A stretch of DNA of 64,000 bases from Agreia pratensis. Lineage in GTDB: Bacteria > Actinomycetota > Actinomycetes > Actinomycetales > Microbacteriaceae. The stretch's first letter is position 1. Every line of letters starts with the position of its first letter. The notes beneath the pieces were generated by a model. That model was not told where the DNA came from and did no database searches. It worked only from the letters and a program-made list of their open reading frames with translations. Shown one piece after another: positions 9,944 to 19,376 of this stretch. A program made the position numbers and the translations under genes. The stretch covers positions 468,412-532,411 of the forward strand of contig NZ_FXAY01000003.1 in NCBI RefSeq assembly GCF_900177685.1. The letters run 5' to 3'.

Positions 9944-11146
9944 ATGTCCGCAGCACCAACAGCGAACACCGGACTCATCGAGACCGATCAACACGGCATG
10001 AAGGCGCACTCCGACGGCGGCGACGCCTACGTTCCCGTGCAGTCACGGGCCGAGCGCTTCACGTCTACATCCGTCGACGACTTCGAGAAGGTCACCGGAT
10101 TCGAGCTCGAGTGGAAGCTCACGCCGATCGCCCGTGTCACCGCTCTCACCGAGGGTGAACTCGACGGTTCGGCACCCGCCACCGTTCTTCCCGAGGGCGT
10201 CCCCGGCGTCACCGCCAGCTGGGTCGACCGATCGGATGCGCGAATCGGCACGGCCGGCGCGCCCGAAGAGCGTGCCAGCGCGAACGCATGGTCGTCTTTC
10301 GAGAAGGCTCTCGCCATCGATGTCTCGGGCGAAGAACTGCACGAATATCGCGTGATCCGCTCTGAGCTCGGGCAGACGCCCAGGGCAGCGCACACCGTGA
10401 TCACGGCGGCGCCCTTCAGCCAGGGCCTCGTCATCCTCAGCAATTCCGGCGACGCGCAGCTCTCCGAGAACGTGGAGATCGTCGTCGGCGAGCAGGCACA
10501 GCTCACGGTCGTCACCGTTCAGGAGTGGACCGACGAGAGCAATCACCTCGCCAGCCACTTCGCCCGCGTCGGGCGTGACGCGCGGCTGCGGCACATCGTC
10601 ATCAGCCTCGGCGGGGGAGTCGTGCGGGTCAACCCGTCGATCCACCTCGTCGAGACCGGAGCAGACGGCAGCGCGTTCGGCGCCTACTTCGCCGACGCCG
10701 GCCAGCACCTCGAACAGCGCGTCTACATCGACCACGTCGCGGCTCAGACCAAGAGCCGCGTCAAGTACAAGGGCGCCCTCCAGGGCGCCACCGCCCGCTC
10801 AGTGTGGGTGGGCGATGTGCTGATCGGACCGCACGCGACCGGCACAGACAGCTACGAGGAGAACCGCAACCTGGTGCTCTCCGAGGGACCCCGTGCGGAT
10901 TCCATTCCGAACCTCGAGATCGAGACCGGCGACATCCAGGGTGCCGGACACGCATCGTCGACGGGCCGCTTCGACGACGAGCAGCTGTTCTACCTTCAGT
11001 CCCGAGGCATCCCCGAAGACGAGGCTCGCCGCCTCGTCGTGCGCGGCTTCCTCGCCGAGATCGTCGCCCAGATCGGCTCCGAGCAGGTGGAGTCCGAACT
11101 GTCGGCTGCCATCGAAGCCGAGCTGACACGCGCGCAGGGAATCTGA
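9944..11146 (+). CDS. sufD: Fe-S cluster assembly protein SufD
   Basis: The 400-residue product is a SufD: it has the SufBD beta-helix region and the C-terminal motif ASSTGRFDDEQLFYLQSRGI followed by EDEARRLVVRGF, parallel to SufB. SufD pairs with SufB and SufC in the SufBC2D scaffold and is implicated in iron entry. Its ATG follows directly on the sufB stop, so translation is coupled. The C terminus ends four bases before the Rieske gene. Confidence 0.96.
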   Translation: MSAAPTANTGLIETDQHGMKAHSDGGDAYVPVQSRAERFTSTSVDDFEKVTGFELEWKLTPIARVTALTEGELDGSAPATVLPEGVPGVTASWVDRSDARIGTAGAPEERASANAWSSFEKALAIDVSGEELHEYRVIRSELGQTPRAAHTVITAAPFSQGLVILSNSGDAQLSENVEIVVGEQAQLTVVTVQEWTDESNHLASHFARVGRDARLRHIVISLGGGVVRVNPSIHLVETGADGSAFGAYFADAGQHLEQRVYIDHVAAQTKSRVKYKGALQGATARSVWVGDVLIGPHATGTDSYEENRNLVLSEGPRADSIPNLEIETGDIQGAGHASSTGRFDDEQLFYLQSRGIPEDEARRLVVRGFLAEIVAQIGSEQVESELSAAIEAELTRAQGI

Positions 11147-11149
11147 GCC

Positions 11150-11479
11150 GTGGCCGCCGAACTCATCTGCAACGTATCCGACCTGACCCCGAACGAAGCG
11201 GTCCGCGTCGTCATCGACAACGTGGCCATCGCCCTCGTCATGGACTCGGCCGGAGAGTGCCACGCCATCGGCGACACGTGCACCCACGGCGATATCTCGC
11301 TTGCCGAAGGCTTCGTCGATGGCGAGACGCTTGAATGCTGGGCCCACGGCTCCAAGTTCTCGCTCGCCTCAGGAAAGCCCCTCACCCTCCCGGCCTACGA
11401 GCCGGTTCCGGTGTATGAACTCACCATCGTGGATGGCGACGTCTACATCGACCCGACCAAAACGAAAGAGATTGTGTAG
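11150..11479 (+). CDS. Rieske [2Fe-2S] ferredoxin-like protein
   Basis: The 109-residue product starts with GTG four bases after sufD. It has a complete Rieske cluster motif: Cys44-Thr-His46 and Cys63-Trp-Ala-His66, in the order C-x-H-x16-C-x2-H. It resembles the ferredoxin subunits of non-heme iron oxygenases (NirD/BphF type), but no oxygenase gene is near. Its position between sufD and sufC is common in actinobacteria and suggests a role in electron supply to, or as a client of, the Suf machine. That role is inference. Confidence 0.9.
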   Translation: MAAELICNVSDLTPNEAVRVVIDNVAIALVMDSAGECHAIGDTCTHGDISLAEGFVDGETLECWAHGSKFSLASGKPLTLPAYEPVPVYELTIVDGDVYIDPTKTKEIV

Positions 11480-11481
11480 CC

Positions 11482-12249
<768 letters not shown>

Positions 12250-12251
12250 TC

Positions 12252-12581
12252 ATGGCCTCGACACTCAGCCCGCAGCGCTTCGACGAGATCGAAGACAAGC
12301 TGAAAGACGTGATGGACCCGGAGCTCGGCGTCAACATCGTCGACCTCGGATTGATCTACGATCTCGCCTGGGACGACGAGAACGACGCGTTGCTCATCAG
12401 CATGACCCTCACCAGCGCCGGATGCCCCCTCACCGATGTGATCGAGGAGGAGACCGCCCAGGCGCTCGACGGCACCGTCGAGCAGTTCCGCATCAACTGG
12501 GTCTGGATGCCGCCGTGGGGGCCGGACAAGATCACCGACGACGGCCGCGAGATGATGCGCGCCCTCGGCTTCTCGATGTAG
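12252..12581 (+). CDS. SufT-like metal-sulfur cluster assembly factor (DUF59/MIP18 family)
   Basis: The 109-residue product contains the DUF59 core: DVMDPELGVNIVDLGLIYDL, followed by SMTLTSAGCPLTD with the conserved Cys. Relatives (SufT, PaaD-like proteins) help maturation of Fe-S proteins. The ATG starts two bases after the sufC stop, and the gene closes the suf operon. A hairpin terminator candidate follows about 40 bases later. Confidence 0.92.
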   Translation: MASTLSPQRFDEIEDKLKDVMDPELGVNIVDLGLIYDLAWDDENDALLISMTLTSAGCPLTDVIEEETAQALDGTVEQFRINWVWMPPWGPDKITDDGREMMRALGFSM

Positions 12582-12623
12582 TCGCTCTCCTCCTCCTGCA
12601 GCCTCCGATGATGTGAGCGACCC

Positions 12624-12657
12624 AGGCCCCGACCGTATCGATATCGGATCGGGGCCT
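12624..12657 (+). terminator. Hairpin terminator candidate after the suf operon
   Basis: AGGCCCCGA at 12624-12632 pairs perfectly with TCGGGGCCT at 12649-12657 around a 16-base loop, followed by TTCGTCTGTGCTT. It is placed 42 bases after the sufT stop, as expected for an operon end. The T content downstream is modest. Confidence 0.6.
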
Positions 12658-12693
12658 TCGTCTGTGCTTCGTGATTCGGGGCGTCCCGAGTTT

Positions 12694-12699
12694 TATACT
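12694..12699 (+). promoter_or_regulatory. Putative -10 hexamer (TATACT) for the ABC-F gene
   Basis: TATACT is close to the sigma-70 -10 consensus and lies 54 bases before the GTG start of the ABC-F gene, in a small AT-rich patch. No clear -35 is seen. Confidence 0.4.
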
Positions 12700-12752
12700 G
12701 AAGTTCTTCCCCCCAAGCACTCAGCGCGAGAGCGTATGAGAAGAAATGGATT

Positions 12753-14357
12753 GTGCCTGTGCTGAATGTTCAAGACCTCGAGCTACGGGTCGGCGCACGG
12801 GTACTCATGCAAGACGTCTCGTTCCGGGTCGCCGATGGCGACAAGATCGGCCTCGTCGGCCGCAACGGAGCAGGAAAGACGACGCTCACGAAGGTCTTGG
12901 CGGGGGAGCAGCTGTCGAATGGCGGCAAGGTCGAGCGCAATGGCGAGATCGGCTACCTTCCTCAGGACCCGAGGTCGGGCAACCCCGAAGATCTGGCCCG
13001 CACGCGCATACTCGACGCCCGTGGGCTCGGGCAGCTCGTACTCGGCATGCAGCAGGCGACCGCCGACATGGGAAGCTCAGACCCCAAGATCAGCGCCCAG
13101 GGCATGACGAAGTACGGCAATCTCACCGATCGCTTCCTCGCGCTCGGTGGCTACGCCGCCGAGGCGGAGGCCGCGTCGATCGCGTCGAACCTCAACCTGC
13201 CCGACCGTATCCTCGACCAGCCGCTCTCGACTCTCTCGGGTGGTCAGCGTCGGCGCATCGAACTCGCCCGCATCCTGTTCTCCGACGCGCGCACGCTGAT
13301 CCTCGATGAGCCCACGAACCACCTCGATGCCGACAGCGTCGTCTGGCTGCGCGAGTTCCTCAAGGGGTACTCCGGCGGCTTCATCGTGATCAGTCATGAC
13401 ATCGAGCTGGTCGGCGAGACCGTGAACCGCGTCTTCTACCTCGACGCCAACCGCCAGGTCATCGACGTCTACAACATGAACTGGAAGAACTACCTGCGCC
13501 AGCGCGCGGCCGATGAGGAGCGCCGCAAAAAGGAGCGCGTCAACGTCGAGAAGAAGGCGTCGGTGCTGCAGCTCCAGGCAGCGAAGTTCGGCGCCAAGGC
13601 CTCGAAGGCTGCAGCCGCCCATCAGATGGTGGCCCGCGCAGAGAAGATGCTGTCCGGCCTCGAAGAGGTACGCGCCGTCGACCGCGTTGCAAAGCTGCGC
13701 TTCCCGACCCCCGCGCCGTGCGGGAGAACCCCGCTCATGGCATCCAATCTCTCGAAGAGTTACGGATCACTCGAGATCTTCGCGGCGGTCGACCTCGCGA
13801 TCGACCGTGGGTCGAAGGTCGTCATCCTCGGCCTCAACGGCGCCGGCAAGACGACCCTCCTCCGCATTCTGGGCGGGGCAGACAAGCCCGACACCGGACA
13901 GATCGAACCGGGTCACGGGCTCCGCATCGGCTACTACGCGCAGGAGCACGAGACAATCGATGTGAAGCGCAGCGTGCTCGAGAACATGGTGTCGTCGTCG
14001 CCGAACATCACCGAGATGGAGGCGCGCCGCGTGCTCGGCTCGTTCCTCTTCACCGGCGATGACTCGCACAAGCCCGCGGGCGTTCTCTCGGGCGGAGAGA
14101 AGACGCGACTCGCTCTGGCGATGATCGTGGTATCGGGTGCCAACGTGCTGCTGCTCGACGAGCCCACGAACAACCTCGACCCGGCGAGCCGAGAAGAGAT
14201 TCTCGATGCCCTTGCTCACTACGAGGGCGCCGTTGTGCTGGTCAGTCACGACGAGGGTGCCGTCGAGGCGCTCAACCCGGAGCGCGTGCTCATCCTGCCC
14301 GACGGGGTCGAAGATCACTGGAACAAGGACTACGCCGACCTCATCTCGTTGGCGTGA
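12753..14357 (+). CDS. ABC-F family ATPase (ribosome-associated)
   Basis: The 534-residue product has two ABC domains with no membrane segments. The first has Walker A GRNGAGKTT near residues 36-44 and signature LSGGQRRRIEL; the second has GLNGAGKTT and LSGGEKTRLAL. They are joined by a charged linker (EERRKKERVNVEKKA region) as in ABC-F proteins, which act on the ribosome as translation factors or antibiotic-protection proteins. The GTG start gives MPVLNVQDLELRVG. In mycobacteria an ABC-F gene (Rv1473) also lies near the suf operon, so this is likely the syntenic housekeeping protein. Resistance cannot be inferred from sequence alone. Confidence 0.92.
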   Translation: MPVLNVQDLELRVGARVLMQDVSFRVADGDKIGLVGRNGAGKTTLTKVLAGEQLSNGGKVERNGEIGYLPQDPRSGNPEDLARTRILDARGLGQLVLGMQQATADMGSSDPKISAQGMTKYGNLTDRFLALGGYAAEAEAASIASNLNLPDRILDQPLSTLSGGQRRRIELARILFSDARTLILDEPTNHLDADSVVWLREFLKGYSGGFIVISHDIELVGETVNRVFYLDANRQVIDVYNMNWKNYLRQRAADEERRKKERVNVEKKASVLQLQAAKFGAKASKAAAAHQMVARAEKMLSGLEEVRAVDRVAKLRFPTPAPCGRTPLMASNLSKSYGSLEIFAAVDLAIDRGSKVVILGLNGAGKTTLLRILGGADKPDTGQIEPGHGLRIGYYAQEHETIDVKRSVLENMVSSSPNITEMEARRVLGSFLFTGDDSHKPAGVLSGGEKTRLALAMIVVSGANVLLLDEPTNNLDPASREEILDALAHYEGAVVLVSHDEGAVEALNPERVLILPDGVEDHWNKDYADLISLA

Positions 14358-14369
14358 TCACCGCGTGGT

Positions 14370-15008
14370 CTACCGCTGACGGATTGCTTCGCTCTGCACG
14401 GTGAGTCCTGCGATGAGCAGAGACACTCCGAATTCGAACGAGTCGCGTTCGTGACGCGATCGGGACTCGGCATCTGACGGCTTCGCCTCGTGCCGGGCGG
14501 TGACGACACCCAGACTGTCGGCTTGAAGTCTCTGCTGCTCGTGAGAGACATGGCCGAGCAGGAAATGCAGAAAAGCCCCAGCCGCGGCTCGTTCGACGCG
14601 TTCGTCGAAGTCGCCCAGGTGGATCGCCGCGGTGAGTCTGGTGAGGGCCTCGCCTGCCCCGAGACCGAGCGCTTGCGAGCTCAGCACGACCTCGGCTCCG
14701 TCTCTGAACGACAACAGAGCGTCTCGCAGGACTTCGGCTTCGAAGCGCACGGCAGAGGCCCAGTCGGATTCGCCGTGGTCTCTGGCGCGCGCGCCATGCA
14801 CGATTCGGTCTGATACCGCCGCGAGCAAGGTCTGCTTGTTCTCGAAGTGCCAATACAGAGCGCTCGGCTGCACCGCCAAGGTCGATGCCAGCCGTCGCAT
14901 CGTCAGATCAGGCAGACCGTGCTCGTCGAGAATCGCGAGGGCGGCCTCGACGACGTCGCCCCGCGAGTGTCGCTGTGATCTTGCTGGAGGGCTGGCATCT
15001 GTGGTCAT
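14370..15008 (-). CDS. bioQ: TetR-family repressor, probable biotin regulator BioQ
   Basis: The 212-residue product has an N-terminal TetR helix-turn-helix (LTMRRLASTLAVQPSALYWH, about residues 35-54) and a TetR-type C-terminal domain. It is divergent from bioY, and the 74-bp gap holds two perfect TGAAC-N3-GTTCA sites, the kind of palindrome reported for actinobacterial BioQ. From this I infer it is BioQ, repressing both itself and the biotin uptake operon. The ATG at 15008 has an AAGGA site just upstream. It is convergent with the ABC-F gene, 12 bases apart. The identity rests on context and operator rather than on alignment. Confidence 0.75.
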   Translation of the reverse strand: MTTDASPPARSQRHSRGDVVEAALAILDEHGLPDLTMRRLASTLAVQPSALYWHFENKQTLLAAVSDRIVHGARARDHGESDWASAVRFEAEVLRDALLSFRDGAEVVLSSQALGLGAGEALTRLTAAIHLGDFDERVERAAAGAFLHFLLGHVSHEQQRLQADSLGVVTARHEAKPSDAESRSRHERDSFEFGVSLLIAGLTVQSEAIRQR

Positions 15009-15033
15009 CGTTCCTTCATCGTAACAGCTAACA

Positions 15034-15061
15034 TGAACGGTGTTCAGGTGAACAGTGTTCA
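15034..15061. promoter_or_regulatory. Tandem BioQ-type operator, two TGAAC-N3-GTTCA palindromes
   Basis: Site 1 is TGAAC-GGT-GTTCA at 15034-15046; site 2 is TGAAC-AGT-GTTCA at 15049-15061. Both palindromes are perfect, and their centres are 15 bp apart. They sit between divergent bioQ (start 15008) and bioY (start 15083), so bound repressor would block both promoters. Confidence 0.85.
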
Positions 15062-15082
15062 GGACGGCAGTGAAGGCGGGAT

Positions 15083-15688
15083 ATGTTCAAGCAATCGGCG
15101 TGGGATGTACGTGACACGACGCGAGTGGCGGCTTTCGCCGCCCTCATCGCGGTTCTGGGTCTTCCTGGGGCGCTCCCTGTCTTCGGGGGAGCCGTTCCCA
15201 TCACGCTGCAGACGCTCGGAGTAATGCTGGCCGGAACCATCCTCGGACCCTGGCGCGGCGCAGCCGCAGTGCTCACGTTCGAGGCGTTGGTTCTGGTTGG
15301 GCTTCCTCTTCTGTCGGGCGGTCGGGGCGGCGCGGGCGTGTTCGTGGGCCCATCGGCGGGCTATTTGATCGGCTGGATTTTCGGGGTCTTCGTCATCGGC
15401 ATCATCGCCTTCGCCGGCTCGGGGAGGCCCCACTGGTGGCGCACGGCAGCCGCCTGCATCACGGGCGGCATCCTTGTGGTCTACGCCTTCGGAATTCCGC
15501 TACAGGCTCTGGTGACGCGGCTTCCTCTCGCCGAGACAGCGCTGACGAGCACCGTCTTTCTTCCGGGCGACGTCGTCAAGGCCGTGCTCGCAACCGCCAT
15601 CACTCTTACGCTGTGGCGTGCGTATCCGCGGGCATTCAGCCGCAGACTCACCCAGCGGCAACCTGTTCGTACGGATGTGGCTGCGTGA
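15083..15688 (+). CDS. bioY: BioY, biotin-binding S component of an ECF transporter
   Basis: The 201-residue hydrophobic protein has about six transmembrane segments and BioY features: the N-terminal AAFAALIAVLGLPGALPVFG region, PITLQTLGVMLAGTILGPWRG, and GPSAGYLIGW. It binds biotin and works with BioM (ATPase) and BioN (T component), both encoded in the same operon. The ATG has an AAGG site six bases upstream. It follows the tandem operator, so biotin-dependent repression is expected. Its stop overlaps the next start as GTGA. Confidence 0.94.
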   Translation: MFKQSAWDVRDTTRVAAFAALIAVLGLPGALPVFGGAVPITLQTLGVMLAGTILGPWRGAAAVLTFEALVLVGLPLLSGGRGGAGVFVGPSAGYLIGWIFGVFVIGIIAFAGSGRPHWWRTAAACITGGILVVYAFGIPLQALVTRLPLAETALTSTVFLPGDVVKAVLATAITLTLWRAYPRAFSRRLTQRQPVRTDVAA

Positions 15689-16935
15689 CGGACCCCGGGT
15701 CGATCGTCCATGATGGGGGCGTGATCGGCCCTTCCGAGCTGAACGAGCGATTGAGCAGATTCACGGCCGAGAACCACCCGCCAGTAGGCGGCATCTACCC
15801 GATACTCGATGGCAACGCGACGGATGCGCTCGTGGCCCTCGTCGCCGTGCGTGAAGCGGGCGGGGTGCCCCTCGTGGGCGACAGCCGCTGGAGCGCCGAG
15901 TACTGGGCAGCGGTCAGCTCGCACGCGAAGGCGAAGGACGTCGGGAGTACGACGGCGTGGGCGACTTTCAGCTCGGGAAGCAGCGGCGCGCCCCGAGTGA
16001 TTCTGCGGTCGGCGGCGTCGTGGAGCGAATCCTTCGCGGCCGTCACGGCACTCCTTGAGCTCACCCCCGACGACGTGGTCTACGTCCCCGCACCGCTGGC
16101 CTCTTCGCTGACACTCTTCTCGGTCGCCCACGCACGATCCGTGGGCGCAAGCATCCTTCTTCCCTCTCGGCAGGCGCCGTCGACCGACCATCTCACGCGC
16201 GCCACGGTCGTGCATGCGACTCCGCAGTCGTTGCGCGCGATCGCGGACATGATCGAGGGCGGCGCGACGCACACTATTCGAGTTGCGCTTGTCGGCGGTG
16301 ACCATCTCGATCACGCAGTGAGAAGACGATGCGCGACCCTCGGCATCCGGGTGATCGGGTATTACGGCGCGGCCGAGTTGTCGTTCGTGGCGATCGATGA
16401 CGACGGGCACGGCCTGCGCCCGTTCCCCGGAGTGCAGACTCGCATTGCGGGTGGAGAACTGTGGGTGAGATCCGCCTTTCTGGCATCCGGCTATCTGGGC
16501 GACGAACAAGGACCCTTGCGTGTCGATGGAGAGGGCTGGGGCACCGTCGGAGATCGTGCCGACACGGATTCCTCTGGACGACTGAGGCTTCGAGGCCGCG
16601 TCGATGACGCCATTCTCACCAGTTCCGCAACGGTCATTCCGCACGAGGTCGAGGAGGCGTTGCGCGGCATCGCTGGAGTCGACGAGGCCGTGGTGTTCGG
16701 ACTTCCCAATCAGATAACCGGAGCCCTTGTCGCTGCGCTCGTTCAGATCTCGCCGAGCGGATCGCGCCCGTCGGCAGCACAGCTCCGCGAGCAGGCTGCT
16801 GCTCGCCTTCCACTCACTCATATTCCGCGACAGTGGTTCTGCACGGAACACATCCCTCGCACGAGTACGGGCAAGGCTGCCCGATCGCTGATCCGACGTG
16901 ATGCTCTCGACAAGAAGACTCAGCGCCTTGACTGA
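15685..16935 (+). CDS. AMP-forming acyl-CoA ligase of the biotin operon (YhfT-like context)
   Basis: The product is 416 residues from the GTG at 15685, which overlaps the bioY stop; a GTG at 15721 is an alternative. Adenylate-forming motifs are present: A3 as FSSGSSGAPR (residues 95-104, with Arg where Lys is usual), YGAAE, the GD...RLRLRGRVDD hinge region, and the C-terminal catalytic Lys397 in RTSTGKAARS. It is shorter than most family members, mainly at the N terminus. It should activate a carboxylic acid to its CoA thioester. The substrate is unknown; a position between bioY and bioMN suggests a biotin-related or pimelate-like acid. Bacillus has a comparable yhfU(bioY)-yhfT-yhfS set. Confidence 0.85.
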   Translation: MTDPGSIVHDGGVIGPSELNERLSRFTAENHPPVGGIYPILDGNATDALVALVAVREAGGVPLVGDSRWSAEYWAAVSSHAKAKDVGSTTAWATFSSGSSGAPRVILRSAASWSESFAAVTALLELTPDDVVYVPAPLASSLTLFSVAHARSVGASILLPSRQAPSTDHLTRATVVHATPQSLRAIADMIEGGATHTIRVALVGGDHLDHAVRRRCATLGIRVIGYYGAAELSFVAIDDDGHGLRPFPGVQTRIAGGELWVRSAFLASGYLGDEQGPLRVDGEGWGTVGDRADTDSSGRLRLRGRVDDAILTSSATVIPHEVEEALRGIAGVDEAVVFGLPNQITGALVAALVQISPSGSRPSAAQLREQAAARLPLTHIPRQWFCTEHIPRTSTGKAARSLIRRDALDKKTQRLD

Positions 16936-18091
16936 TCTCGAACTCCCCGTCGTCGTCGCTGCTCGGCGCACCCCGATCACGGTGCGAGGAGGTGGCCTCT
17001 CCCGGCTCGGCGCGGAGCAGCTGGCCGGCCCGGTCGTGCACCAGTGTGTCGTCGATGCCGAGGCTGCACTGGGGCGGCGCACGGATATCGGCGACGTCGT
17101 CTTGGGCAACTGCATGGGCCCAGGCGGCAACCTCGGCAGGGTCGCCGCTCTGGCAGCCGGCCTCGACCCGAGCGTCCCCGGAATGTCTATCGATCGTCAG
17201 TGCGGCAGCGGTCTCTCCGCCATCATCACGGCGGGCGAGGCCATCAGGGCTGGAGATGATCGAATGCGCGTTGCGGGCGGAGTCGAGAGCGCCTCGACGG
17301 CGCCGATTCGGCTGCGTGCGGGCACGCCGTACACCCGAGCCCCGTTTGCTCCGAGCGGGTTCCCCGATCCCGAAATGGGACCCGCGGCCGAGGCTCTGGC
17401 GCAGACATTCGGCATCGGCAGGGCGCAACAGGACGACTTTGCCTCACGAAGCCATCGACGCGCGCTCGCTGCGCAGGATCGAAAGATGTTCGACGACGAG
17501 ATCGTCTCCGTGGGCGGGATTGCACACGACGACGGACCTCGCGAAAACATGGAACGGCTTCTCCCGAGATTCGTTCCCCTCTTCTCCGAGCAATCCGCTG
17601 GCACCCCCGGTACCGTGACCGCCGGCAACTCCTGCCGAATCTGCGATGGGGCGGCCGCGGTCGCGATGGTACCCTCCTCGGCTCGGCAGGGCGCGCCCGG
17701 GCTGGCTCTGGTCGCGGCATCGACGGTCGGATGCGATCCGGCTCTTCCCGGCATCGGCCCCGTGGCCGCGGTGCGCGATGCGCTTCGCATTGCGAATATC
17801 GAACTGGCCCGGATCGCGGCCATCGAGATCGTCGAAGCCTTCTCGGCCCAGACGCTCGCGGTACTCGAATCCTTGGGGCTCGCCGACCATCATCGGATCG
17901 ATCCGCGCGTGTGTGCCGACGGGGGAGCCTTGGCACTCGGGCACCCCTGGGGCGCCTCCGGAGCCGTCAGCGTCGTTCGGCTCTTCTCTCGACTCGTTCG
18001 GAGCGATGCACCCGCCGGAACAGTGGGCCTCGCGACCGCGGCCATCGGCGGCGGAATGGGCGTTGCGGCGATCTTCGAGGTCGTCAGATGA
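16928..18091 (+). CDS. Thiolase-fold protein of the biotin operon with altered active site (YhfS-like context)
   Basis: The product is 387 residues from TTG at 16928, which gives the short N terminus normal for thiolases; GTG 16898 and ATG 16901 are alternatives. The nucleophilic Cys is kept (IDRQCGSG, Cys92) and so is the catalytic His339 in GHPWGASG. However, the second catalytic Cys, usually in TLCIGGG, is Ala372 (ATAAIGGG), and the Asn of the usual NEAF motif is Val302 (IVEAF). The residue before the GG of the usual NGGA motif is Asp331. It may therefore not catalyse ordinary thiolysis or Claisen condensation. It overlaps the ligase by eight bases and bioM by four (ATGA). Confidence 0.85.
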   Translation: MTDLELPVVVAARRTPITVRGGGLSRLGAEQLAGPVVHQCVVDAEAALGRRTDIGDVVLGNCMGPGGNLGRVAALAAGLDPSVPGMSIDRQCGSGLSAIITAGEAIRAGDDRMRVAGGVESASTAPIRLRAGTPYTRAPFAPSGFPDPEMGPAAEALAQTFGIGRAQQDDFASRSHRRALAAQDRKMFDDEIVSVGGIAHDDGPRENMERLLPRFVPLFSEQSAGTPGTVTAGNSCRICDGAAAVAMVPSSARQGAPGLALVAASTVGCDPALPGIGPVAAVRDALRIANIELARIAAIEIVEAFSAQTLAVLESLGLADHHRIDPRVCADGGALALGHPWGASGAVSVVRLFSRLVRSDAPAGTVGLATAAIGGGMGVAAIFEVVR

Positions 18092-18780
18092 ACGCCGATC
18101 GCCTCATCTCGTTCCGCGCCGTCTCCGTCGACTTCGACAACCGAACCGCCCTCGACGACGTTTCGGTCCTCCTCGATCAGAAACGTATCGCCGTCATAGG
18201 ATCCAACGGATCAGGCAAGTCGACCTTCGCGCGCCTGCTCAACGGCTTGGCCTCCGCGAGCCGCGGCGAGGTGCGTGTGCACGGAATCGACCCCGTCCGT
18301 CAGGGGCGACTGCTGAGGCGTCGGGTGGGATTCATCTTCAGCAATCCCGACAGCCAGATCGTCATGCCCACGGTCGCCGAAGACATCGCGTTCACGCTTC
18401 GGGGACGAGGGTTGTCGCGAACGGAGGTCGACGAACGGGTGTCACGCATGATCGACACCTACGGTCTCTCCGGCCATGAGGACTCTCCCGCGCACAGCCT
18501 GTCTGGTGGCCAGAAGCAACTCCTGGCCATGAGCTCGGTTCTCGTGGGCGAGCCTGAGCTCATCGTCGCCGACGAGCCCACCGCCCTACTGGATGCCGCG
18601 AACACTCGGCGGATCAGCAATCACCTCCTCGACCACATGCCTCAACAACTGGTCCTGGTCACGCACGACCTTCGCCTCGCACGGCGCTGCGATGTCGTGC
18701 TCTGGTTCGATCAGGGCCGTCTCTTCAGACAGGGAGATCCCCACACCGTCATCGCCGACTATGAGAGGAACCACGCGTGA
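18088..18780 (+). CDS. bioM: BioM, ATPase of the ECF biotin transporter
   Basis: The 230-residue ABC ATPase has Walker A GSNGSGKST, the ECF-type Q-loop region FIFSNPDSQIVMPTVAEDIAF, signature LSGGQKQLLAM, and Walker B LIVADEPTALLD. The sequence after the Q loop (NPDxQ) is typical of ECF (CbiO-like) ATPases. It energises uptake through BioY with BioN at the inner face of the membrane. Its ATG overlaps the thiolase stop, and its own stop overlaps the bioN GTG. Confidence 0.92.
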   Translation: MNADRLISFRAVSVDFDNRTALDDVSVLLDQKRIAVIGSNGSGKSTFARLLNGLASASRGEVRVHGIDPVRQGRLLRRRVGFIFSNPDSQIVMPTVAEDIAFTLRGRGLSRTEVDERVSRMIDTYGLSGHEDSPAHSLSGGQKQLLAMSSVLVGEPELIVADEPTALLDAANTRRISNHLLDHMPQQLVLVTHDLRLARRCDVVLWFDQGRLFRQGDPHTVIADYERNHA

Positions 18781-19376
18781 TAAGCGTCTACAGGTCGGGC
18801 ACGAGCATCCTTCACCGGCTGCCACCGGGACTCAAGCTGATCGGCTTCATCGGACTGTCTCTCCTTATCGCGGCAACGACCACGCATCTCTTGGAGGTCG
18901 TCTCGGCGTCGACGTTCGTCATGACGGGCTACGCGTTGGCGGGGCTGGGAGTGCGGGCTCTTGCGAGTCAGGTTCTCTCGGTCAGATGGGTCGTCATCTT
19001 TATGCTCGTACCCCAGTTGCTCTTTCTTCCCGCCCTCGACGCCGTCACCAACACGGCGCGCGTGGTGCTGATCCTCGCTCTTGCGGCCCTGTTCACGATG
19101 ACGACGCGCATCCCCGATCTTCTCGATGCGGCGGAACGCGCGGCCTCGCCGCTGCGCCGAGTCGGAATACGCCCCGAGAGCGTTGCGCTGCTGCTCGCGC
19201 TCAGCATCACCTCTATTCCCGTGATCGCCGGCTTCGCCGCAACAGTGCGTGATGCCCAACGAGCCCGCGGCATTCCTGCCCACCGGGTGAGTTTCGCTGT
19301 TCCGCTTCTCATCATGTCGCTGAAGCACGCCGACGACCTCGCCGATGCGGTCAGTTCGAGGGGAATCGAACAATGA
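18777..19376 (+). CDS. bioN: BioN, transmembrane T component of the ECF biotin transporter
   Basis: The 199-residue hydrophobic protein starts with GTG overlapping the bioM stop. It has the short N terminus SILHRLPPGLKLIGF common to EcfT/BioN proteins, four to five membrane segments, and the coupling-helix type motifs AARTVRDAQRARGI-like (here ATVRDAQRARGI) and DAVSSRGIE near the C terminus. It links BioM to BioY. It is shorter than general EcfT proteins, as usual for BioN. Confidence 0.92.
   Translation: MISVYRSGTSILHRLPPGLKLIGFIGLSLLIAATTTHLLEVVSASTFVMTGYALAGLGVRALASQVLSVRWVVIFMLVPQLLFLPALDAVTNTARVVLILALAALFTMTTRIPDLLDAAERAASPLRRVGIRPESVALLLALSITSIPVIAGFAATVRDAQRARGIPAHRVSFAVPLLIMSLKHADDLADAVSSRGIEQ

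Noticed and set aside
12753..14357. ABC-F gene as an antibiotic-resistance determinant
   Set aside because: It lies beside suf as in mycobacteria and has no mobile context; sequence reading alone cannot show resistance.
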